Shown: piece by piece, positions 1 through 5,895 of the stretch
Layout: every line of letters starts with the position of its first letter
Numbering within the stretch: position 1 is the first letter of the stretch
NCBI GenBank assembly: GCA_050049355.1
Contig: JASFWK010000044.1
Location: forward strand, 1-15,007
Direction: 5' to 3'
Origin: JASFWK01 sp050049355
Lineage (GTDB): Bacteria; Chloroflexota; Anaerolineae; B4-G1; DUEL01
DNA: 15,007 nucleotides
The notes under the pieces: model-generated
What the model saw: only the letters and a program-made list of their open reading frames with translations
Told to the model about the DNA's origin: nothing
Database searches by the model: none
Program-made: the position numbers and the translations under genes

Positions 1-778
1 CAGTTCGTGCCCAGTCCTCGTCTCCCGCGTCTAGGTAGATGCGCAGCGTCTGCACGTCCGGCTCGACGGCCAGGTTGAAGGGGTCGTATAGAGGATGGGG
101 GTGATTGACGGAAAGCGCCGCGCTATGCGCTCCCACCACGGAGAACAGATCGGGATTGCGGAAGCCGATCTCTAGCGACCAGACGCCGCCTCGCGAAATC
201 CCCCCGACGGCGCGCCCCTCGCGCGCGGCCCACGTGCGGTAAGCGCCGTCTATGTGCGGGATCACGTCGTTTAGGATCAGCCCCTCAACGGAACGGTCGC
301 CGCCGCTGGTGTTGATGAAGAGCCCCTCTGGATCGCCATTGGGCATCACGATGATGAGAGGCGGGTAGATTCCGGAGTGAATCCCTTCGTCGGCTGTCTC
401 GTCTGCCCCCAACCAATCCCAATGGCTTTCGTTGTAGGGATAGCCGTGGAGCAGGTAGAGGACCGGGTAGGGACCGTCGTCGGTGTCGTAGCAAGGGGGG
501 AGGTAGATGCGGTAGGTCATCTCACGTTCGAGAACATGGCTGTAGTAGCTCTCTGTCTCCACTCGCCCGGGGGAATCGGCGCAGGCGGGCGTCGGCCCAC
601 CCGTTGGTGTCGGCGTCGGTCTGGCGGTCGGTGTCGGTGTCACAGTGGGTGTGGCAGTGAGCAGCGGTGCCAGGGTGGGGGGGGCGTAGGTGGACGTATT
701 TGGACCGCCGCAGCCGATCAATAAGGCAGAGAGCAGAACGCCCCATACCAGACACTGAACTCTCTTTAGCTCCCGCAT
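1..778 (-). CDS. Putative lipoprotein esterase of the esterase D / enterochelin esterase-like family (partial, C-terminus beyond window)
   Basis: Reading the minus strand from ATG at 778 gives an open frame of 259 codons that runs off the left edge. Residues 1-23 are a lipoprotein signal: basic start (MRELKR), hydrophobic core and lipobox L-I-G-C with the acylated Cys at 23. Residues about 24-65 are a low-complexity Thr/Pro linker, as in many exported Chloroflexota proteins. The alpha/beta-hydrolase domain follows: YRIYLPP strand, PVLYLLHGYP oxyanion-hole region, IIVMPNGD, and nucleophile elbow G-I-S-R-G with Ser195. A likely acid-residue region (LDAGDED) sits just before the edge; the catalytic His must lie outside. 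Family knowledge suggests ester hydrolysis at the outer face of the membrane; the substrate is unknown. The start overlaps the mvaD stop by 13 bases, so the two are probably co-transcribed. The ribosome site is weak. Confidence 0.85.
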   Translation of the reverse strand, partial: MRELKRVQCLVWGVLLSALLIGCGGPNTSTYAPPTLAPLLTATPTVTPTPTARPTPTPTGGPTPACADSPGRVETESYYSHVLEREMTYRIYLPPCYDTDDGPYPVLYLLHGYPYNESHWDWLGADETADEGIHSGIYPPLIIVMPNGDPEGLFINTSGGDRSVEGLILNDVIPHIDGAYRTWAAREGRAVGGISRGGVWSLEIGFRNPDLFSVVGAHSAALSVNHPHPLYDPFNLAVEPDVQTLRIYLDAGDEDWART

Positions 779-1770
779 CGCTCGTCTGTCTCGCCTTTCA
801 CGCGTTGTGCCCCTGGTCCGGGTTGGCAAACCAGCACCTCTTGGACCGCTGGATTAGCCTGGAGATCCTTGAGGAGTTGGTTCACGTGCTCCGGCGGGGT
901 CAGAATGTGGACGTTCGGACCGGCATCGATGGTGAAATAGGCCGGGATTCCCTCCGCTCGCCAGCGTCGCACTCGGCGCATCACTGCAACCGTCTCTGGA
1001 AGCCAGTAGAGGAGCGCGGGGCAAGATGTCAGCATCACGGCGTGCATTAGCAGCGCATCTTGTTCCGCCACTCTCCCTAGGGCGTCGAAGTCTCGCTCCG
1101 CCAGAGCCTCCCGCAGGCGCTTGTTGAGGGCGGGCACCTGGGCCAACCGCGCGCGGTGGAGCGGACTGGTTTGGGCCAGACGGTGACCGCCGGTGGAAGA
1201 GACATCCTTCCCAGATCGAGAGACGACTGCCACCAAGTCACAGATCTCCCACCAGTCGGGATCATGGAGGGGCTCGGCGAAAGCTCCCTCGTCGGATGCG
1301 CCGCTGTACAAGATAGCGAAGCCGCCGAACATGGAGCGGGCGGCGGAGCCGGAGCCCCGACGCGCGAGCCGGCTTAGATCGCGCCGGGTGAGATCCAGCT
1401 CCAGCGCCTCAGCGCAGGCCACCGTCAGCGCGGCGAAGGCGGAGGCAGAGGAGGCGATTCCCGAGGCAGTGGGGAAGTTGTTCCCCGAGACCACTTTGGC
1501 GCGCCAGCCGGTGTCGGCCAGCTGTCGGAACAAATCCAAGTGCCCAACCACCCGCTGTCGCACTGATCCGGAGGCTGCACATCCGTCAACCACCACGTAG
1601 TCTTCCTCCAAATCGGGTCGGAAGGAAACGGTGGTGAGCGTCCGGGCTGCGTCCAGCGTCATCGAGATTGAGTCGTTGGCGGGGATGCGTAATCTGGTGT
1701 CAACGTTGCCCCAGTACTTGGTGAAGGCAATGTTTGCCCCGGCCTCCGCGGTGGCGCTTTTCGCTTCCAT
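766..1770 (-). CDS. mvaD: Diphosphomevalonate decarboxylase (GHMP kinase superfamily)
   Basis: A 334-residue cytoplasmic enzyme of the usual length. It decarboxylates mevalonate diphosphate to isopentenyl diphosphate using ATP, the last step of the classical mevalonate pathway. Visible landmarks are N-I-A-F-T-K-Y-W-G at 13-21 with Lys18, the GHMP phosphate loop ASGIASSASAF at 102-112, G-S-A-A-R-S-M-F-G-G with Arg145, K-D-V-S-S-T at 188-193, and I-D-A-G-P-N with Asp282. Lys18, Arg145 and Asp282 match the conserved catalytic set of this family. I chose ATG at 1770 because GGAGAT lies 6 bases upstream and the family motif begins soon after; an in-frame upstream extension to 1848 runs through the promoter region and looks spurious. 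Some Chloroflexota relatives act on mevalonate monophosphate, so substrate (mono- or diphosphate) is not fully settled. Confidence 0.93.
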   Translation of the reverse strand: MEAKSATAEAGANIAFTKYWGNVDTRLRIPANDSISMTLDAARTLTTVSFRPDLEEDYVVVDGCAASGSVRQRVVGHLDLFRQLADTGWRAKVVSGNNFPTASGIASSASAFAALTVACAEALELDLTRRDLSRLARRGSGSAARSMFGGFAILYSGASDEGAFAEPLHDPDWWEICDLVAVVSRSGKDVSSTGGHRLAQTSPLHRARLAQVPALNKRLREALAERDFDALGRVAEQDALLMHAVMLTSCPALLYWLPETVAVMRRVRRWRAEGIPAYFTIDAGPNVHILTPPEHVNQLLKDLQANPAVQEVLVCQPGPGAQRVKGETDERCGS

Positions 1771-1776
1771 CGAGCT

Positions 1777-1782
1777 ATCTCC
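1777..1782 (-). promoter_or_regulatory. Ribosome binding site of mvaD
   Basis: GGAGAT on the minus strand, 6 bases before ATG at 1770. It is what decides this start over the in-frame codon 78 bases further upstream. Confidence 0.7.
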
Positions 1783-1795
1783 AAGCTGCGGGCGG

Positions 1796-1824
1796 AGAAT
1801 ACCACAGGTATGCTTGGGCTGCAA
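1796..1824 (-). promoter_or_regulatory. Candidate promoter for mvaD-esterase
   Basis: The minus strand has an extended -10, TGG then TATTCT at 1801-1796, and a weak -35 TTGCAG at 1824-1819 with a 17-base spacer. Predicted start near 1789 would give a leader of about 20 bases carrying the GGAGAT ribosome site. The -10 is good and the -35 poor (3 of 6 to TTGACA). It stands back to back with the tRNA promoter. Confidence 0.45.
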
Positions 1825-1841
1825 ATGATTTCGCGTGGGGT

Positions 1842-1870
1842 TTGACAACCCCCTGACCGCGTGCTATACT
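1842..1870 (+). promoter_or_regulatory. Strong sigma70-type promoter of tRNA-Lys
   Basis: TTGACA at 1842-1847 is a perfect -35. TATACT at 1865-1870 is a 5/6 -10, preceded by TGC (extended -10). The spacer is exactly 17 bases. Transcription would start near 1877, just before the tRNA at 1881. Confidence 0.85.
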
Positions 1871-1880
1871 CGACTACTGC

Positions 1881-1954
1881 GGGCCGTTAGCTCAGTTCGG
1901 CAGAGCAGGGGCCTTTTAAGCCCTTGGCCGCAGGTTCGAATCCTGCACGGCCCA
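1881..1954 (+). tRNA. tRNA-Lys (anticodon TTT)
   Basis: The full cloverleaf can be folded by eye. Acceptor GGGCCGT (1881-1887) pairs with ACGGCCC (1947-1953), with discriminator A1954. D stem GCTC/GAGC is at 1890-1893 and 1903-1906. Anticodon stem GGGGC/GCCCT is at 1908-1912 and 1920-1924, with loop CTTTTAA and anticodon TTT at 1915-1917. A five-base variable region follows, then T arm GCAGG-TTCGAAT-CCTGC at 1930-1946. The 3' CCA is not encoded. It is the only confident plus-strand gene in the window and is transcribed from its own promoter. Confidence 0.96.
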
Positions 1955-1967
1955 CACTCAAGCGGCA

Positions 1968-2002
1968 AGACCTCGGAGGTTCCGGCGAGACCCCCGAGGT
2001 CT
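1968..2002. repeat. Palindromic repeat copy 1 (AGACCTCGG stem), possible terminator of tRNA-Lys
   Basis: AGACCTCGG (1968-1976) and CCGAGGTCT (1994-2002) are perfect inverted repeats around a 17-base loop. The same arms occur at 5828-5856 with a longer stem. It begins 13 bases after the tRNA, so it may end tRNA transcription, but only a weakly T-rich ATTGTGTT follows. The repeat identity is seen directly; the role is inferred. Confidence 0.6.
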
Positions 2003-2270
2003 ATTGTGTTCAGGACCTTTCCAGCTACTTGTCATCCGCGGAACCGCGCAGGGGAAAGCAGTGCTCGCCGGCCTCCGCTGGTTTGCTGACTGTTTCCTCT
2101 TCGGCGTGACGCAGTTGCCCACCCCCCGAACGAGGACCCTCTTGAATGCCCCTCGACGTGATTCTCTCGGTGACGGCGCGTGCGGGGCCCCGGGCGCTCC
2201 TGTGGGATCCAAACAGTGCACTGTGGGAGCGCGGCCGGACGCTGTGCTGTTGACCCATAGAGGGGAGAGG
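2003..2270. other. Gene-poor intergenic region with hairpins
   Basis: With copy 1 of the repeat, this forms a roughly 316-base gap between the tRNA and the thioesterase stop. Open frames cross it on both strands, but none resembles a known protein and several are only antisense extensions of the thioesterase gene. It contains a hairpin with arms GCGCTCC (2194-2200) and GGAGCGC (2226-2232), whose loop holds the 12-base perfect palindrome at 2213-2224. I looked for SRP RNA, RNase P, tmRNA and 6S RNA core motifs and saw none. Confidence 0.5.
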
Positions 2271-2663
2271 TCAGGGGGTCTTCTCTCCCACTCGCTCCAG
2301 GAAACGTCTCTCGTCCACCACAGCTCGCTCGTGATCTGCCTCGCCTACCTTGTCGACCTCGTCCCATGCCTCAATGCAGAAGGTGAGGCGGCGACCCTCT
2401 ACCGCCGTCAGTTCAGCCCGTGCCCTCACGCGCATCCCCAGGGGGGTCGCCGCAAGATGCTGTACGTCAATGCGCACCCCCACCGAGGTCACTCCCGCGG
2501 GTAGGTGCCCTTCCAGGGCGGCGACCGCTGCCTGCTCCATCAGCGCCACCAGCGCCGGCGTGCCCAGCACCGGCACCAGGCCGCTCCCCCATCGGGCGGC
2601 GGTCAGTTCTTCGCTCACCTCCAGCCCCACTTCACCTATGAGCCCTGGCTCCAATCCATTCAT
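2271..2663 (-). CDS. FlK-like hotdog-fold acyl-CoA thioesterase
   Basis: A 130-residue cytoplasmic protein, the normal length for single-domain hotdog thioesterases of the fluoroacetyl-CoA thioesterase (FlK) type. Candidate catalytic residues are Thr35 (in L-G-T-P), Glu43 (in A-L-M-E-Q) and His69 (in D-V-Q-H-L). The spacings of 8 and 26 match those of the FlK Thr42-Glu50-His76 triad. The C-terminal half carries the family's V-E-G-R-R-L and H-E-R-A-V blocks. GGGAGGT precedes ATG at 2663 with good spacing. It lies 68 bases downstream of the membrane protein gene, probably in the same transcript or a short one of its own. Use of fluoroacetyl-CoA is not implied; proteins of this type occur widely and most substrates are unknown. 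Confidence 0.85.
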   Translation of the reverse strand: MNGLEPGLIGEVGLEVSEELTAARWGSGLVPVLGTPALVALMEQAAVAALEGHLPAGVTSVGVRIDVQHLAATPLGMRVRARAELTAVEGRRLTFCIEAWDEVDKVGEADHERAVVDERRFLERVGEKTP

Positions 2664-2731
2664 TGCTTACCTCCCACCACAGGAGCGCAGAGATTGTTGT
2701 CCATTCCCTCTCCGATGATTCGTTTGGCCTG

Positions 2732-4195
2732 TCATCTGGTCAAAGTGGGAACGATCGCCCAGAAGAGAGCATAGAGGTCCAGTGCCACCAGTCCGATCGC
2801 CAGCACTGCTACGGTCAGCCACCGCCCTCGGCGAGGGAGTAGTGCTGGTAGGCCGAATAGGACCGCCAACCCAAACGCTGCCTCAGTAGGGATGGCCAGC
2901 GGGTCTCCCCGCACAAGGCGCCAAAGAGCCAATATGCCTCCTACCGCGCCCAGCCCCGCCGCCGTCCACCGTGACACGCGGTGCGAAAGAAGCCATTCCA
3001 GCCCCAGGGCTGCTCCCAGCGTCAGAGGGATCAATGCCGGGAAGAGGTAGCGCCCCTGGTGTTGCACAAAGGTCAAGTTATACCACAGGTATGAGGCCAC
3101 AGTCAGCAGGGCTGAGGCTGCAAGCACCACCAGACCATCCTGCTGATGGGAGGTCAGGCGAGACCGCTGCCGATCCACCAGCCAACCGACCCAGCCTGTG
3201 AAAAGTAGGGCGGAGAAGAGAACCAGGGCCAGGTAGATGCCCAGCTGCAGGGGGACCCCCATCCATCCGAACTGCCCCCAGAAGCTCTGGAAGGTGGTGC
3301 GCAGGAACTGCTCAGCCAGCTCTGCCCAGCCGTACTGAGTCAGCCACTCGGTGGTACGGGGCTGACCGACCACGACCGCGTTGTGATGGACTAGGCCCAG
3401 GGGATCGCTGAGGCCATAGATGACGACATTGCGGATCAGCCACGCTCCGGCCAGACAGCCAGCCACCAGAAACACCCAACCGGCCTGCTCTGCGGCCCAA
3501 CCTAGTGAGTGCTCCTGCCGCCGCGCCCGCAGCTTGACGGCCAGCAGGGCCACAGGCAGCGCCACGTAGGCGGAGGTCTTGGTCAGCACCGCCAGCGCCA
3601 GTATGAGCCCCCACGTGATGAGGAATCGACGCCCGTTGACCTCTTTGCTCGCGTAACGGACGGCCATCCACAGCGCGGCCCCCACCGCGACCTCTGCCAG
3701 CGCGTCGTTGTTCACCCCTGCTGTCATCGCTACGTGTTGGGGGATGAAGGCTATGAGAGCGATCGCGGCGATCGCCAGGAAACGACGTCCGGGGAAGAGA
3801 TCGCGGATCAGTCCGAAGGCCACGATCAGTAGGATCATCCCTGCCGCCACCGAGACCAAGCGCAGGGGAAGCAGCGCGCCGTCGAAAAGAAGATAGACCG
3901 GCGCGGTCAGGAGGTAGTAGAGGGGCGGCTGGTGATCTTCGTACGTCAGCGGATCGATGGAGAGTTCGGGCGGGAAGGGGTCTTGCTGGTCGGTGATCCG
4001 CTCGAGGTAATCCTGATCGTAGTCTCCCTGTTCCATGACGGGCAGTATGCCATCCTCCGCGATCGCCCGGATGTAGTTGTAATGCGCCGGCTCATCTGGG
4101 ACTTGCCAGGGAGGGGTATAGACGGCGTAGAGGACGCCGACGACAGCGTACACAAGCAGGATGAAGACCAGAACCAAGCGAGTGGAGATACTCAC
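2732..4195 (-). CDS. Polytopic membrane protein, DUF2142 / GT-C (GT39-like) glycosyltransferase-related
   Basis: A 487-residue integral membrane protein with about ten to twelve hydrophobic segments. After the first membrane helix (residues about 4-28) comes Q-V-P-D-E-P-A-H-Y, an acidic pair in the first outer loop (Asp34, Glu35). A long polar loop follows, ending in H-Q-P-P-L-Y-Y. This arrangement is typical of DUF2142 and related GT-C proteins, which are thought to transfer sugars from polyprenyl-phosphate carriers; donor and acceptor here are unknown. The start is uncertain. I prefer GTG at 4195 because it directly precedes the first helix and has TACAAT placed for leaderless initiation. 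An in-frame TTG at 4222 has no ribosome site. murE ends 49 bases upstream of the GTG, so the gene may be co-transcribed with murE. Confidence 0.8.
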   Translation of the reverse strand: MSISTRLVLVFILLVYAVVGVLYAVYTPPWQVPDEPAHYNYIRAIAEDGILPVMEQGDYDQDYLERITDQQDPFPPELSIDPLTYEDHQPPLYYLLTAPVYLLFDGALLPLRLVSVAAGMILLIVAFGLIRDLFPGRRFLAIAAIALIAFIPQHVAMTAGVNNDALAEVAVGAALWMAVRYASKEVNGRRFLITWGLILALAVLTKTSAYVALPVALLAVKLRARRQEHSLGWAAEQAGWVFLVAGCLAGAWLIRNVVIYGLSDPLGLVHHNAVVVGQPRTTEWLTQYGWAELAEQFLRTTFQSFWGQFGWMGVPLQLGIYLALVLFSALLFTGWVGWLVDRQRSRLTSHQQDGLVVLAASALLTVASYLWYNLTFVQHQGRYLFPALIPLTLGAALGLEWLLSHRVSRWTAAGLGAVGGILALWRLVRGDPLAIPTEAAFGLAVLFGLPALLPRRGRWLTVAVLAIGLVALDLYALFWAIVPTLTR

Positions 4196-4201
4196 GGTGC
4201 T

Positions 4202-4207
4202 ATTGTA
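4202..4207 (-). promoter_or_regulatory. Candidate -10 box (TACAAT) for leaderless start of the membrane protein gene
   Basis: TACAAT on the minus strand is followed by six bases and then GTG at 4195, so transcription would begin at the start codon itself. No convincing -35 is present (TTTGCG with a 17-base spacer). Inference only. Confidence 0.3.
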
Positions 4208-4244
4208 CTCTCTCGGTGGCAATCCGCAAAGGTTGGGGTAGGTG

Positions 4245-5810
4245 CTACTTTCGCGCCGTCGGCAGCGTATTCAGCGTCTCGCCGCGCAGCGCGCGCCGCA
4301 TCGCCTCGCGGTCATCCCAGGGATACTCGGTCGTGCCGAAGCACATTGATTGTTCGTGTCCCTTGCCGCAGGCGATGATTAAGTCGCCGGGACGGGCCAT
4401 CCGGCAGGCGAGGAGGATTGCCTCACCTCGGTCGGGCACGCGGAAGAGGCTCACTCCTTCCTCCTTGCCTACCTCTCGCGCGGCGGCAGCGCTGGTGGCC
4501 AAGATCTCCTCCAGACTCTCGGTGCGGGGGTCCTCGGCGGTCAGGACGACCACGTCGGCCAACTCCCCGGCAATGCGGCCCATCATGGTCCGTTTCTCTC
4601 GATCCCGCAGTCCCGCACAGCCAAAGACGACAATTATCCTACCTTGCGTCATTCCCCGCGCTGCCTTCAACGCCTGCGCCAGTGCGTTTGCGGTGTGAGC
4701 GAAATCGACGATCGCCAGGAAATCCTGTCCGGCCTCGATCCGCTCCATCCGCCCGGGCACCCCTTCGACTGCCGCGATCCCCTCAGCCACAGCTGCTGGC
4801 GCCACGTCCAGTCCCACGCCTGTCGCTGCGGCAGCCAGGATATTGCTCATGTTGTAGGCTCCTACCAGAGGGGTCTCAACCTGCACGGCCTTCCCCGGCA
4901 TGTGCAGGATGAAGCGGGTCATATCGGGGGCGTACTCCACGTCATCGGCGGTCACGTCAGCCGGGGTGGAGAGTGAGTAGATGACCTTACGGTCGGCAGG
5001 GAGGGGACTCAAGTAGCGGTGGGAGTCATCGTCCCGATTGAGAACTGCCACCTTGGGGACGCCAGGCTTGCGGAAGGAATCGGCCAGCCCCTCGAAGAGC
5101 TTTGCCTTGGTCTGCTGATAGGCCTCCAGTGTACCGTGGAAATCGAGGTGCTCGTGGGTGACGTTGGTGACCACCGCCACATCGAAATCGCATCCAGCCA
5201 CCCGATGTTGGGCCAGTCCATGGGAGGTAACCTCGAGGACAGCGTGCGTAGCCCCGCTCTTCACCATCTGGGCCAGGTATCGCTGCAGGTCTGGCGGGTC
5301 AGGCGTGGTGGTGTGCAGGCCTGTGTCTAGCTGCTCCTCGCCGCGCTTTCCTGAGCCTGTCGAAGGGATGCGGGCTCCGATTGTGGTGATCATCCCCGTG
5401 TTGAACCCAGCGGCCCGGAGGATGGCGTGGATGAGTGTGGTGGTGGTCGTCTTGCCGTCGGTGCCGGTCACTCCAATGAGGATCATCTGCCGGGATGGGA
5501 AACCCTCCCAGGCGGCGCACAGCCAACCCCAAGCCTCGCGAGCGTCAGGGACCTGGAGGTAGGAGAAAGTGCCCCAGGGCAGATTCGGTAGATCTTGAGG
5601 AGCGTGCTCACCGACAACAACTACTGCTCCCTCTGCCAGGGCTTGAGGTATGAAAGTGTGGCCATCCAGGTTGACGCCGGGGATGGCCACGAATAGATCG
5701 CCAGGGCGGATCTGGCGCGAGTCGGCGCGAATACCGGTCACGTCCGCGTCTCCCCCGACCCGTGTCAAAATGGTGGGAAGTGCTTCCCGGAGTTCATTCA
5801 GTCGCGTCAT
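4245..5810 (-). CDS. murE: UDP-N-acetylmuramyl-tripeptide synthetase (MurE ligase)
   Basis: A 521-residue cytoplasmic Mur ligase, slightly longer than the usual 480-500. It adds the third amino acid (a diamino acid) to UDP-MurNAc-L-Ala-D-Glu. The N-terminal MurE domain holds R-A-D-S-R-Q and G-D-L-F-V-A-I-P-G (residues 28-45). The ATP site is G-V-T-G-T-D-G-K-T-T at 113-122, followed by HTTTPD (166-171), E-V-T-S-H-G-L (193-199), T-H-E-H-L-D-F-H (218-225) and the probable carbamylated Lys near 237. The C-terminal domain has E-D-P-R at 426-429 where DAP ligases usually have D-N-P-R, and G-K-G-H-E at 482-486. Residues 149-155 derive from a dispersed repeat. ATG at 5810 is preferred over GTG at 5819 by N-terminal similarity; neither has an ideal ribosome site. 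It sits where F1 ATP synthase genes would often be. Confidence 0.93.
   Translation of the reverse strand: MTRLNELREALPTILTRVGGDADVTGIRADSRQIRPGDLFVAIPGVNLDGHTFIPQALAEGAVVVVGEHAPQDLPNLPWGTFSYLQVPDAREAWGWLCAAWEGFPSRQMILIGVTGTDGKTTTTTLIHAILRAAGFNTGMITTIGARIPSTGSGKRGEEQLDTGLHTTTPDPPDLQRYLAQMVKSGATHAVLEVTSHGLAQHRVAGCDFDVAVVTNVTHEHLDFHGTLEAYQQTKAKLFEGLADSFRKPGVPKVAVLNRDDDSHRYLSPLPADRKVIYSLSTPADVTADDVEYAPDMTRFILHMPGKAVQVETPLVGAYNMSNILAAAATGVGLDVAPAAVAEGIAAVEGVPGRMERIEAGQDFLAIVDFAHTANALAQALKAARGMTQGRIIVVFGCAGLRDREKRTMMGRIAGELADVVVLTAEDPRTESLEEILATSAAAAREVGKEEGVSLFRVPDRGEAILLACRMARPGDLIIACGKGHEQSMCFGTTEYPWDDREAMRRALRGETLNTLPTARK
5350..5367. repeat. Short dispersed repeat fragment inside murE
   Basis: The plus strand reads CCTGAGCCTGTCGAAGGG. 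I recognise this from memory as the type of short, partly palindromic repeat scattered through many environmental bacterial genomes, often translated as FDKLRA-like peptides in one frame. Here the minus-strand murE frame reads P-S-T-G-S-G-K. Only one copy is in the window, so the repeat status needs a whole-genome count. Confidence 0.5.
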
Positions 5811-5827
5811 AGCTTCCACAAATGGTT

Positions 5828-5856
5828 AGACCTCGGGGGCTAGTCCCCCGAGGTCT
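5828..5856. repeat. Palindromic repeat copy 2, strong 12-bp hairpin between atpFH and murE
   Basis: AGACCTCGGGGG (5828-5839) and CCCCCGAGGTCT (5845-5856) form a perfect 12-bp stem with a 5-base loop. It shares its AGACCTCGG/CCGAGGTCT ends with 1968-2002. It lies in the 85-base gap after atpFH and 18 bases before the murE start. It could terminate the atp transcript or protect its 3' end, but no T tract follows on either strand. Confidence 0.7.
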
Positions 5857-5895
5857 TGATGTCGATTCCAGCGGTGGAACTAGTCGGCGGCGAAA

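Noticed and set aside
522..755. Minus-strand frame of 77 codons near the esterase start
   Set aside because: It is in another frame of the esterase gene, whose frame has a lipobox, GxSxG motif and continues to the edge. The Arg/His/Asp-rich translation is a frame shadow.
1771..1848. N-terminal extension of MvaD by 26 residues
   Set aside because: It would run through the predicted -10 and the ribosome site; the family motif begins close to ATG at 1770, which has GGAGAT upstream.
2003..2270. SRP RNA, RNase P RNA, tmRNA or 6S RNA gene
   Set aside because: None of the conserved core sequences of these RNAs was found on either strand.
2004..2504. Plus-strand open frame of 166 codons across the intergenic gap
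   Set aside because: Its second half is antisense to the well-supported thioesterase gene, its composition is unlike a folded protein, and no ribosome site or similarity was seen.
5828..5856. Classical rho-independent terminator
   Set aside because: The stem is strong but no run of T follows it on either strand, so I list it as a palindromic repeat with only possible terminator action.
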